Shown here: one piece after another, positions 35,070 through 43,434 of the stretch
Numbering within the stretch: the first letter of the stretch is position 1
How the letters are laid out: the number at the start of each line of letters is the position of its first letter
Assembly (NCBI RefSeq): GCF_012927125.1
Contig: NZ_JABBFZ010000001.1
Span: forward strand, 620,001 to 684,000
Direction: 5' to 3'
DNA: 64,000 bases
Source of the DNA: Paraburkholderia antibiotica
Lineage (GTDB): Bacteria; Pseudomonadota; Gammaproteobacteria; Burkholderiales; Burkholderiaceae
Notes under the pieces: generated by a model
Told to the model about the DNA's origin: nothing
Seen by the model: the letters and a program-made list of their open reading frames with translations, nothing else
Database searches by the model: none
Made by a program: the position numbers and the translations under genes

Positions 35070-35897
35070 ATGGCATTTGGCGTCATCATCATCGGCGATG
35101 AAATCCTGTCGGGCAGGCGCGTCGACAAGCATCTGCCGAAAGTCATCGAGTTGCTCGGCGCGCGTGGACTGTCGCTCGGCTGGGCAGAGTACATCGGCGA
35201 CGATCCGGAGCGGATCACGGCGACGTTGCGGCGCACGTTCGCGTCGGGCGACATTGTGTTTTCGACGGGCGGCATCGGCGCGACCCCGGACGATCACACG
35301 CGCCAGTGCGCGGCGGCCGCGCTCGGCGTGCCACTCGAACTCCATCCGGAGGCCGCGAAGCTGATTCAGGAGCGCATTCGCGACATGTATCAGCCCAAGG
35401 ACGGGACGCCGCTCGATCTCGACTCTCCCGAAAATCGTCATCGGCTGAACATGGGCACCTATGCGCAGGGTGCATCGATTATTCCGAACGGCTATAACAA
35501 GATTCCGGGTTTTTCGATCCGGCATCACCACTTCGTGCCGGGCTTCCCGGTGATGGCGTGGCCGATGATCGAGTGGGTGCTCGACACGTACTACGTGCAT
35601 CTGCATCACACCACGCCGCATGCGGAGAAGTCACTGCTCGTGTTCGAGTTGCCGGAATCGCGCCTGACGCCGCTGATGGAGAAGATCGAGCACGACTTCC
35701 CGGGCGTGCGGGTGTTCAGCCTGCCGAGCGTCGGCGATGCGGAGCGCGGCGGCGTCTACGCACGGCATCACATCGATCTGGGCGTGAAGGGCGAGCCCGA
35801 AGCGGTCGCGGCGGCGTTCGTCAAACTGCGTGAGGGCGTGCATCTGCTTGGCGGCGATATCGTCGAACCGGAGACGGCGGCCGCCAGGCGTAACTGA
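35070..35897 (+). CDS. MoaB/CinA-like molybdopterin-binding domain protein
   Basis: 275 residues. The N-terminal 170 residues form the MoaB/Mog/CinA domain: GVIIIGDEILSGRRVDKHLP, then DIVFSTGGIGATPDDHTRQ, the family's binding loop. The C-terminal 100 residues are unlike the nicotinamide-amidase domain of full CinA, so competence or NMN deamidation is not implied. A molybdopterin or nucleotide ligand is likely. GAGGCGG precedes the ATG; it follows the EI24 gene by 10 bases. Confidence 0.85.
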   Translation: MAFGVIIIGDEILSGRRVDKHLPKVIELLGARGLSLGWAEYIGDDPERITATLRRTFASGDIVFSTGGIGATPDDHTRQCAAAALGVPLELHPEAAKLIQERIRDMYQPKDGTPLDLDSPENRHRLNMGTYAQGASIIPNGYNKIPGFSIRHHHFVPGFPVMAWPMIEWVLDTYYVHLHHTTPHAEKSLLVFELPESRLTPLMEKIEHDFPGVRVFSLPSVGDAERGGVYARHHIDLGVKGEPEAVAAAFVKLREGVHLLGGDIVEPETAAARRN

Positions 35898-36447
35898 GCG
35901 ACGAATTCCTCCCGGACTGCCGCGCCGCAAGATGGTTGCCGGCGAGGAGTCCGGGTAGCGACGGCGGACCGCGGCGCGTGCCGCTGCATCGATCGTCAGC
36001 GTGCGCGTCGCACGCACGAACCCGGCGTACCAGCTTCCTTCTACCTATCCCCATCGCGGTCACTGCCGGCAACGACCTGCCGGCAGTGACTACGAGCCAT
36101 TCCGCTTGCCGGCGACGCTACGCCGATAGCCAATGCCGTAGCGCAATTCTCACGAAATCCCCTTCGTCGCGGCAATTGCGCCATTGACAATTGTTAGCTA
36201 AATAGAATGTACATTGCATAAAGAGATGTAAATGTGCCAATTCGATTTTTCATTGATTTATCTAATCCAGTTTTTGGGTAATTGAATCGAAATTTTAGTT
36301 TGTTTAGTAAATAAAAATAAACATAAAACCGGAATGGATAATTGATTGACGAGATTTGAATGGCTCGTATAGCATGGCCTCCAGTCAATGGCCTGATTGT
36401 CAGAAAGACAATTGGGATGGCTAAACAATACTCAGGAGACAGCCGTG
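35898..36447. other. Intergenic region with AT-rich leader of the GH92 gene
   Basis: The left half is ordinary GC-rich DNA with a perfect inverted repeat at 36059-36090. From about 36190 to 36340 the sequence becomes strikingly AT-rich. AGGAGA at 36432-36437 is the ribosome site of the next gene. No gene is supported. Confidence 0.55.
36059..36090. repeat. Perfect 13-bp inverted repeat
   Basis: GTCACTGCCGGCA at 36059-36071 pairs exactly with TGCCGGCAGTGAC at 36078-36090 around a six-base loop. No T run follows. It could be a transcript-end hairpin for the MoaB-like gene 160 bases upstream, or a protein site. Confidence 0.7.
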
Positions 36448-39360
36448 ATGGATATACGTCGTCTTTCGGCCGCGTTGATTTTTATCGGCGCCTTGTCGGG
36501 TTGTGGAGGAGACAGCCCCGGCAGTCAGGCCGGCACAGCCGCGGTAGCAGCGGATCAGCTTCACGGTGCCGCGCAGAGTGGCGCGAGCGCTGCAAACGCC
36601 GCCGCCCAGGCGTCGGCCAGTCACGCCTCGCTGCGTCTGACCCAATACGTCAATCCGCTCATCGGCACGCTGGCCAGCGACTCGCCGAATCCGGTGCCCG
36701 CGGGGCAGGCCGGCAGCGTGGTGCCCGCCGCGGGCCTGCCGAACGGCATGGTGCAATGGGCGCCCGACACGAATACCTCGCCGGCGCCGTCGACCAGCGC
36801 GGAGCCCGGTTCTCCGGCCGGTTACTACTACGACATCGGCTCGATCCAGAGCTTCAGCCTCACGCATATGAGCGGCGCAGGCTGTTCCGGCAACGACGGC
36901 GAATTCCCCGTGATGCCGACGCTCGATGCAAGCAAGCCGCTCGCGCAAACGTTTGACCACGCGAACGAGAAGTCGGTACCGGGCGCCTATTCGGTGGTGC
37001 TCGACAACCACATCAAGGTCGAATTGACGGCGACGCTGCGCAGCGGCTTCGGCCGCTTCACGTATCCGGATCAGCAGTCGTCGACGCTGGTACTCGATAC
37101 GACCTACACGAATACGGCAACGGGTGTGGCCGGCTCGGTCACGAAGGTCGACGCGAAGACGATTTCTGGCAGCACTACCGGTGGACATTTCTGCGGTAAT
37201 TCGACCAATGTGCCGGTGTATTTCTATGCACAATTCAGTCAGCCTTTTACGGCGGCTTCTTCCTTTGCCAATGGCCGTGCGGTCATGAATTTCGGTAAAG
37301 CCGACAAAGTGCTGATGAAAATCGGTATTTCGTACGTGAGTGTCGCCAATGCGAAGGGGAATCTCGAAAAGGAAAATTCCGCGTGGGATTTCGACGGCGT
37401 AAAGGCCGTGGCCGATGCAATATGGAATCAGCGTCTCAATACGATTCAGGTGAGTAGCCAGGACACCACGGCGCTGACCAAGTTCTATACGGCGTTCTAC
37501 CACGCGCTATGGGCGCCGAGCGTATTCAGCGATACCAACGGCCAATACGTCGGCTTCGACCAGAAGGTCCACACGGTCAGCGCCGGCCATGCCGCGCAGT
37601 ACACCAGCTTCTCGGGCTGGGACATCTATCGCTCGCTGATTCCGCTGAAGGCCATTCTGTTCCCGCAGGAAACCAGCGACATGGCGCAATCGCTCGTCAA
37701 CGACGCGGATCAGTGCGGCGCGATTCCGCATTGGGTCAACGACAACGTCGAAGACGGCGTGATGCCGGGCGACGCCGGCTCACTGATCGTCGCGGGCGCG
37801 TATGCATTTGGCTCGCGCCAGTTCGACGCCTCGGGCGCGTTGAAACATATGATCCGCATGGCCAACGTGCCCGGCACCGCCTGCAACGGGGTGACGACCA
37901 ACGGCGGCCGTGCCAGCTATCTACAGTACGGCTACATCACGAACGGCGAATGGGGGCAGGCCTCGTCGACGCTGGAATATGCGAGCAGCGATTTTGCGAT
38001 CTCGCAGTTTGCCGGCGCACTGGGCAATTCGGCGATGCAAAAAATGATGCTGAGCCGCTCGGCCTACTGGCAGAACCTGCTCAACAAGTCGTTGACGCCG
38101 CCGCTGATCGCCGCGCGTAATGCGGACGGCAGCTGGATCGCGGAAACCCAGAGCAGCACCGATAACTACGTGGAAGGCAATGCCGAGCAGTACACGTGGA
38201 TGGTGCCGTTCAACCCCGTCGGGCTCTTCGGGCAACTGGGCGGCAATTCGACGGCGGTATCGCGGCTCGACCAGTTCTTCACGGTGCTGAACGCGGGGAT
38301 GAGCCTGCCCAATTTCTACATGGGCAACGAACCGACCTTCGAGGTGCCGTGGCTGTACAACTGGGCGGGCTCGCCGGCGGGCACGCAGAAGGCGGTCCAG
38401 CAGATCATGGCGAGCGCCTTCGGCACCGGGCCGAACGGTTTGCCCGGCAACGACGATCTCGGCGCGGTGTCGGGCTGGTACGTGTGGAGTGCGTTGGGCC
38501 TGTATCCGGAGATTCCGGGTGTCGGCGGCTTTGCGATCGGCAGCCCGCAGTTCTCGTCGATTACCGTTCGTCTCGGTAACGGCAAGACGCTGCGGATCAA
38601 CGCCCCTGGCGCGCCCACCGCGAACTACGTGCAAAGCCTGCGCGTGAACGGCGCCGCGCACACCAGTTCGTGGCTCGACGTCGACGCGTTGGACAGGGAC
38701 GTGACGCTGAACTTCGCGATGGGTTCGTCCGCGTCGCAGTGGGGCACGAATCCGGCCGATGTGCCGCCGTCGTATGGCGTGCCGGTCGCGCGTAACGTGG
38801 TGGACGCGTTCAACAACCACGGCATCGGCAGCGACGGCAGCACCGATACCGATGGTCTCGGCGCGGACTTCGACGGTTCGCTCTTCAGCTACTCGTCGCA
38901 GGCCTTGACGGCGGCGGGCGCGGTGCCGGGCAAACCGTTCGTCGTCGATGGCGCGAGCTTCGTGCTGTCGGGCGGCGCGCTCGATAACGCGGTGGCGGTG
39001 GGGCAGACCATCACGATGCCGCGCGGCACGCGGGGTCGCTCGCTGGTCCTGCTCGGTTCGGCCAACAACGGTCCCAGCTCGGGCACCGCGCTCGTGACCT
39101 ATACGGATGGCAGCAGCGCGCCGTTCACGCTCGCGTTCGATGACTGGACCCTCAACGGCGGCAGCGCCGCGCCGCGGAATCCGATCGCGTTGACCACCAC
39201 GTACCGCAATGCCGGCAATGGCAGCAACGACGGCGTCAAGGCCTACCTGTTCGCGCAGGCGGTGCCGCTGAGCGCGGGCAAGACGGTGGCGAGCGTTACG
39301 CTGCCGAAGCAGGTGAGTGCCGGCAAGTTGCATGTGTTCGGGATTTCCGCTGCGCCTTGA
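36448..39360 (+). CDS. GH92-family glycoside hydrolase (exo-alpha-mannosidase type), lipoprotein
   Basis: 970 residues. A lipobox LSGC places the lipidated Cys at 19, followed by a disordered Ala/Ser linker. The GH92 domains begin at QYVNPLIGT (near 70) and include GCSGNDGEFPVMP, the catalytic-acid region GNEPTFEVPWLYNWAG, and GNDDLGAVSGWYVWSALG, which carries the paired Asp residues of the base. GH92 enzymes are calcium-dependent exo-mannosidases. A C-terminal beta-sandwich of about 170 residues (after DVPPSYGVP) is extra to the catalytic unit and may bind sugar. The enzyme is probably anchored in the outer membrane or periplasm and acts on mannose-rich glycans, perhaps fungal or plant. It stands alone, without transporters. 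Confidence 0.9.
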   Translation: MDIRRLSAALIFIGALSGCGGDSPGSQAGTAAVAADQLHGAAQSGASAANAAAQASASHASLRLTQYVNPLIGTLASDSPNPVPAGQAGSVVPAAGLPNGMVQWAPDTNTSPAPSTSAEPGSPAGYYYDIGSIQSFSLTHMSGAGCSGNDGEFPVMPTLDASKPLAQTFDHANEKSVPGAYSVVLDNHIKVELTATLRSGFGRFTYPDQQSSTLVLDTTYTNTATGVAGSVTKVDAKTISGSTTGGHFCGNSTNVPVYFYAQFSQPFTAASSFANGRAVMNFGKADKVLMKIGISYVSVANAKGNLEKENSAWDFDGVKAVADAIWNQRLNTIQVSSQDTTALTKFYTAFYHALWAPSVFSDTNGQYVGFDQKVHTVSAGHAAQYTSFSGWDIYRSLIPLKAILFPQETSDMAQSLVNDADQCGAIPHWVNDNVEDGVMPGDAGSLIVAGAYAFGSRQFDASGALKHMIRMANVPGTACNGVTTNGGRASYLQYGYITNGEWGQASSTLEYASSDFAISQFAGALGNSAMQKMMLSRSAYWQNLLNKSLTPPLIAARNADGSWIAETQSSTDNYVEGNAEQYTWMVPFNPVGLFGQLGGNSTAVSRLDQFFTVLNAGMSLPNFYMGNEPTFEVPWLYNWAGSPAGTQKAVQQIMASAFGTGPNGLPGNDDLGAVSGWYVWSALGLYPEIPGVGGFAIGSPQFSSITVRLGNGKTLRINAPGAPTANYVQSLRVNGAAHTSSWLDVDALDRDVTLNFAMGSSASQWGTNPADVPPSYGVPVARNVVDAFNNHGIGSDGSTDTDGLGADFDGSLFSYSSQALTAAGAVPGKPFVVDGASFVLSGGALDNAVAVGQTITMPRGTRGRSLVLLGSANNGPSSGTALVTYTDGSSAPFTLAFDDWTLNGGSAAPRNPIALTTTYRNAGNGSNDGVKAYLFAQAVPLSAGKTVASVTLPKQVSAGKLHVFGISAAP

Positions 39361-39699
39361 GTTTCGTGCGGTTCCGGGCAGTTCTGTGTTGCTCGGTAGG
39401 CGTCGGGCGCCGTGCGAGCGGCGCCCGAAGCGGCTCCTGATGAGGCAGGCCGTTTGAATGAGGCGCCTCTCATCAAGGCGCGCTTCGTGCGGTGCCCGGA
39501 CATGCCTCGGCACGCCTGAAAACCAGACATCGCAGTGTCACACCCCGCGCCGATGATGCAGCCAATGTATTGTCGGCGCGGTCCGTTTCGGCGCTCCTGC
39601 TTCAGCACGCTGCGCCGGCTTTACCGATTTCGCCGACTTTGCCCTGAGGGAACGGCATGCTGCCCGAGCGGCTTGCCCGTCCGGCACGCGCGACCGGCT
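39361..39699. other. Intergenic region between convergent GH92 and rhodanese genes
   Basis: I see no gene and no strong terminator. CGGCGCC(C) near 39406-39426 repeats as a short GC-rich inverted pair (GGGCGCCGTGCGAGCGGCGCCC), a possible hairpin without a T run. Confidence 0.45.
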
Positions 39700-40164
39700 T
39701 CAGGCGCCAATCCACGGCAAGCCGCGAAAACACCATCCCGATACCGTCTTCCGATGCCCCTGGCCGTCCTTGTCGCCTTCGAAGCCTTCCAGCAGGTCGT
39801 ACGCCTTCGTGAAGCCGGCCTGGGTCGCGGCGATTGCGGCCAGCTTCGAGCGCGCGGCGCTGCGGCACAGGAACAGCACCGGCGTGTCGGGCGAGGCGAC
39901 CTGCGCGAGCTGCTGCACGAACTCCTGATTCGGCACCGCGCCCGGATAGCGCGTCCATTCGACATGTGCGTATTGTCCGTCGCCGATGACCGGCCGGCCG
40001 ACCCAGTCGAGCTCGGCGCGGGTACGTACGTCGACGAGACGGGTGCGCGGATCGAGCTGCAGCAGTTCGAACGCCTCGGCGGGCGACACCGCGCCCGCGT
40101 AGGGCAGTTGATTCTCGGTACGGCGGGCGTCCGCCTGCGCGTACAGCTGTTCGAGCGTGCTCAT
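39700..40164 (-). CDS. Rhodanese-like sulfurtransferase domain protein
   Basis: 154 residues, one rhodanese domain: TRLVDVRTRAELDWVG near 42-57 and the active-site loop LFLCRSAARS, with the catalytic Cys about residue 99. This loop (CRSAARS) fits a single-domain sulfurtransferase. There is no signal peptide. The ATG at 40164 has AAGGAG ten bases upstream. The gene diverges from glnA across 456 bases that carry the nitrogen-control sites. Confidence 0.88.
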   Translation of the reverse strand: MSTLEQLYAQADARRTENQLPYAGAVSPAEAFELLQLDPRTRLVDVRTRAELDWVGRPVIGDGQYAHVEWTRYPGAVPNQEFVQQLAQVASPDTPVLFLCRSAARSKLAAIAATQAGFTKAYDLLEGFEGDKDGQGHRKTVSGWCFRGLPWIGA

Positions 40165-40276
40165 GAGCGTCAAACTCCTTCGGACCAAATGATCATTCTA
40201 GCGCGCGGCATCCCGGCCGACGGTGCCTGTACGCGTCGTGCGGCAGCAAAGGCGCTTGCGGCGTCGAGTGCCCGAA

Positions 40277-40293
40277 TGCGCAAACTTGGTGCA
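40277..40293 (+). promoter_or_regulatory. NtrC-like binding site 1 upstream of glnA
   Basis: TGCGCAAACTTGGTGCA matches the NtrC consensus TGCACYA-N3-TGGTGCA at 12 of 14 fixed positions; the right half is perfect. It lies about 210 bases before the inferred glnA start site. Confidence 0.7.
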
Positions 40294-40305
40294 ATTTCTC
40301 GCGTA

Positions 40306-40322
40306 TGCACCAAAATAGGATT
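40306..40322 (+). promoter_or_regulatory. NtrC-like binding half-site 2 upstream of glnA
   Basis: The left arm TGCACCA is a perfect NtrC half, but the right arm (TAGGATT) is poor. Centre-to-centre spacing from site 1 is 29 bases, near three helical turns, which would favour cooperative binding. Confidence 0.45.
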
Positions 40323-40346
40323 TAACATAGTCGCCAAACCGGTGAA

Positions 40347-40363
40347 TGCACGAATCTGGTGCG
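40347..40363 (+). promoter_or_regulatory. NtrC-like binding site 3 upstream of glnA
   Basis: TGCACGAATCTGGTGCG matches the consensus TGCACYA-N3-TGGTGCA at 12 of 14 fixed positions. Its centre is about 145 bases before the inferred start site, within the usual enhancer range. Confidence 0.7.
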
Positions 40364-40472
40364 TCGAACGATGCGCAGATTTCGCCGCGGCGCCGCGCAG
40401 CCCGCGCACGTCGCCTGCAGATCCTCGCACGACAAGGCTGAGCGGCAGATCAGCCGCTGAGGATATGTACGC

Positions 40473-40488
40473 TGGCACACTATCTGCT
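40473..40488 (+). promoter_or_regulatory. Sigma-54 promoter of glnA
   Basis: TGGCACACTATCTGCT fits the -24/-12 consensus TGGCACG-N4-TTGCW: GG and GC have exactly the required spacing. The start site would be near 40499, giving a leader of about 120 bases. With the NtrC-like sites upstream, this supports nitrogen-responsive control. Confidence 0.8.
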
Positions 40489-40620
40489 TTATTGGTGCCG
40501 ATCGATTTGCCCCGGCAGTATTTCCTGCCTTGCGACGCCGTATGGGTGGACGCGCCGGGACGGGTCAGCTAGATTGGGCGGCGGCTGAATCCGCCGAATT
40601 CGTTAATCAGGAGATAGGTT

Positions 40621-42036
40621 ATGAGTAAATCCGTGGCCGACGTCGTGCAACTCGTCAAGGACGAGGACGTCAAGTTTGTCGACTTCCGTTTCACCGACAC
40701 GCGCGGCAAGGAGCAACACGTTTCGGTGCCGGTGTCGCACTTCGACGAAGACAAGTTTGAAAGCGGCCATGCGTTTGACGGTTCGTCGATTGCCGGCTGG
40801 AAGGGCATCGAAGCATCGGACATGCTGCTGGTCCCGGACGCGAACACGGCCTTCATCGACCCGTTCTACGAAGAATCGACCCTCGTGCTGACCTGCGACG
40901 TCGTCGAACCGGCTGACGGCAAGGGCTACGAGCGCGACCCGCGCTCGCTCGCGAAGCGCGCCGAAGCGTACCTGAAGAGCTCGGGCCTCGGCGACACCGC
41001 GTTCTTCGGTCCGGAACCGGAATTCTTCATTTTCGACTCGGTCCAGTGGAACACGGATCAGTCGGGCTGCTTCCTGAAGATCGGTTCGGAAGAAGCACCG
41101 TGGTCGTCGGCGAAGGAATTCGAAGGCGGCAACACCGGCCACCGTCCGGGCACGAAGGGCGGCTACTTCCCGGTCGCTCCGGTCGACACGTTCCAGGACA
41201 TCCGTTCGGAAATGTGCCTGCTGCTCGAACAGATCGGCATCCCGGTCGAAGTGCACCACCACGAAGTGGCGGGTCAAGGCCAGAACGAAATCGGCACGAA
41301 GTTCTCGACGCTGGTTCAGCGCGCCGACTGGCTGCAACAGATGAAGTACGTGATCCACAACGTCGCGCATACGTACGGCAAGACGGCGACGTTCATGCCG
41401 AAGCCGATCGTCGGCGATAACGGTTCGGGCATGCACGTTCACCAGTCGATCTGGAAGGACGGCCAGAACCTGTTCGCGGGCAACGGCTACGCCGGCCTGT
41501 CGGAATTCGCGCTGTTCTACATTGGCGGCATCATCAAGCACGCTCGCGCGCTGAACGCGATCACGAACCCGGGTACGAACTCGTACAAGCGTCTCGTGCC
41601 GCACTTCGAAGCACCGGTCAAGCTGGCTTACTCGGCACGCAACCGTTCGGCATCGATCCGTATTCCGCACGTGTCGAACCCGAAGGGCCGCCGTATCGAA
41701 ACGCGCTTCCCGGATCCGCTGGCGAATCCGTACCTGTGCTTCTCCGCGCTGATGATGGCGGGTCTGGACGGCGTGCAGAACAAGATTCACCCGGGCGAAG
41801 CCGCCGACAAGAACCTGTACGACCTGCCGCCGGAAGAGGATGCAAAGATTCCGACCGTGTGCGCCGGCCTCGACCAGGCTCTCGACGCACTCGACGCGGA
41901 CCGCGAGTTCCTGACGCGCGGTGGCGTGTTCACGGATTCGATGCTCGACGCGTACATCGAACTGAAGACGGGCGAGCTACAACGCTATCGTCAGTCGGTG
42001 CACCCGATCGAATTCGAAATGTACTACTCGCTGTAA
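40621..42036 (+). CDS. glnA: Glutamine synthetase type I
   Basis: 471 residues, the standard length for GSI-beta. It makes glutamine from glutamate, ammonia and ATP in a dodecamer. Typical motifs: [44 protein letters not shown] for ATP and metal, and NRSASIRIP. The adenylylation site is Tyr400 in NLYDLPPEE, so activity is probably controlled by GlnE. GGAG lies in the ribosome site before ATG 40621. Transcription comes from the sigma-54 promoter upstream; a strong terminator follows at 42103. Confidence 0.98.
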   Translation: MSKSVADVVQLVKDEDVKFVDFRFTDTRGKEQHVSVPVSHFDEDKFESGHAFDGSSIAGWKGIEASDMLLVPDANTAFIDPFYEESTLVLTCDVVEPADGKGYERDPRSLAKRAEAYLKSSGLGDTAFFGPEPEFFIFDSVQWNTDQSGCFLKIGSEEAPWSSAKEFEGGNTGHRPGTKGGYFPVAPVDTFQDIRSEMCLLLEQIGIPVEVHHHEVAGQGQNEIGTKFSTLVQRADWLQQMKYVIHNVAHTYGKTATFMPKPIVGDNGSGMHVHQSIWKDGQNLFAGNGYAGLSEFALFYIGGIIKHARALNAITNPGTNSYKRLVPHFEAPVKLAYSARNRSASIRIPHVSNPKGRRIETRFPDPLANPYLCFSALMMAGLDGVQNKIHPGEAADKNLYDLPPEEDAKIPTVCAGLDQALDALDADREFLTRGGVFTDSMLDAYIELKTGELQRYRQSVHPIEFEMYYSL

Positions 42037-42102
42037 GCGGCCATGGCGCTTCGCCCGTTATTCGGCGAAGCGCCTGGTCCGACGCTCGCGATCGGTCACG
42101 AA

Positions 42103-42126
42103 GGGACGGCGGCGCCGTCCCTTTTT
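42103..42126 (+). terminator. Rho-independent terminator after glnA
   Basis: GGGACGGC (42103-42110) pairs with GCCGTCCC (42114-42121) around GGC, followed by TTTTT. It separates glnA from ntrB, so ntrBC expression needs read-through or its own promoter in 42127-42255. Confidence 0.9.
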
Positions 42127-42255
42127 CGTTAGGCCACCGTGTTACGTGCGAGGGATGCACGAGGCCGGCCGCGCGCGGGCACTTCGTGTCACGACAAAGC
42201 GCCGCCAAAGCCGCTCTCCTGATTTATCACCATCTCCTATCGGCCAGACTGCAAG

Positions 42256-43398
42256 ATGGTTCTGAAGAATCTGATCAAGGCAAGGAAAGGACACGAACAG
42301 ACGCTGTCGGACGACGTGCAGCTCGTGAGTTCCGGTTTGCTGCCGGGCTTCGAGGCGTTGCCGACCGTCGTGCTGGTGCTCGAGAAGCGCACGTTGCGCG
42401 TGGCGTTCGCGAATCCGTCGGCGGAGTCGATGCTCGAAATGTCACGTCGGCAGCTCACGCAGATGGCGTGGCCGGACATTTTCTCGAACGCCGACGAACT
42501 GGTCGCGACGATCACCGCGATCGCCGCGCACCGTTTTCACGCGACGCATCTCGACGCCGTGCTCGAACGCCCTGGCCATGAGCCGCTGCACGTGCATGCG
42601 ATCGTCGGCTTTCTGGAAAGCGCGCAGGACTACGTGCTGCTCGAACTGTTCGAGAACGAGCGGCATCTGCGCACTGACCGCGAAGAGCGCATCAACGATC
42701 TGACGGCCGTCAACAAGCAACTGATCCGCAATCTCGCGCACGAGATCAAGAATCCGCTCGGCGGCATTCGCGGCGCCGCGCAGCTGCTCGAGTTCGAACT
42801 CGGCGAGCGCCAGCGCGACGAATTGCGCGAGTACACGCAGGTCATCATCAAGGAGTCGGACCGGCTGCAGACGCTGGTCGACCGTTTGCTCGAACCGCAC
42901 CGGCATCCGCATATCGTCGGCGACGTGAATATTCACGAGGTGTGCGAGCGCGTGCGCCAGGTGATTCTCGCGGAGTTTCCGCGCGGCCTGACGATCGAGC
43001 GCGATTACGACGTCAGCGTCCCGGATCTACGTGGCGACAAGGAGCAGTTGATCCAGGCGCTGCTGAACATCGTGCGCAATGCGGCAGAAGCATTGCGCGA
43101 ACGCATTTCGCAGGGCGACGCGCGCATCGAGTTGCGCACGCGCATCGCGCGCAAGGTGACCATTTCGAAACGCCTGTGCAAGCTGGCACTGGACTTGCAT
43201 ATTGTCGACAACGGCCCAGGCATTCCCGAAGAGATTCGCGACCGCATCTTCTATCCGCTCGTATCGGGGCGCGAGGACGGCAGCGGTCTCGGTCTCACGC
43301 TCGCGCAGACGTTCGTGCAGCAGCACGAAGGTCTGATCGAGGTGGACAGCCGGCCGGGTCATACTGAGTTTCAGATTCTGCTGCCGCTCGACTGCTAG
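42256..43398 (+). CDS. glnL: Nitrogen regulation sensor kinase NtrB
   Basis: 380 residues: an N-terminal PAS domain (about 20-130), the phospho-acceptor His162 in LAHEIKNPLGGIRGAAQLL, and an HATPase domain with N box NIVRNAAEAL, GPGIP and GSGLGLTLAQ. There is no membrane segment. NtrB (GlnL) phosphorylates NtrC when nitrogen is short and is switched by PII protein. It follows glnA and precedes ntrC by 36 bases, the classical order. Confidence 0.96.
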   Translation: MVLKNLIKARKGHEQTLSDDVQLVSSGLLPGFEALPTVVLVLEKRTLRVAFANPSAESMLEMSRRQLTQMAWPDIFSNADELVATITAIAAHRFHATHLDAVLERPGHEPLHVHAIVGFLESAQDYVLLELFENERHLRTDREERINDLTAVNKQLIRNLAHEIKNPLGGIRGAAQLLEFELGERQRDELREYTQVIIKESDRLQTLVDRLLEPHRHPHIVGDVNIHEVCERVRQVILAEFPRGLTIERDYDVSVPDLRGDKEQLIQALLNIVRNAAEALRERISQGDARIELRTRIARKVTISKRLCKLALDLHIVDNGPGIPEEIRDRIFYPLVSGREDGSGLGLTLAQTFVQQHEGLIEVDSRPGHTEFQILLPLDC

Positions 43399-43434
43399 AA
43401 ACCATTAGCACCCCAAGACTTCTGACCGACCTAT

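Noticed and set aside
35070..35897. Full CinA competence/NMN deamidase
   Set aside because: Only the MoaB/CinA N-terminal domain is present; the amidase domain is missing.
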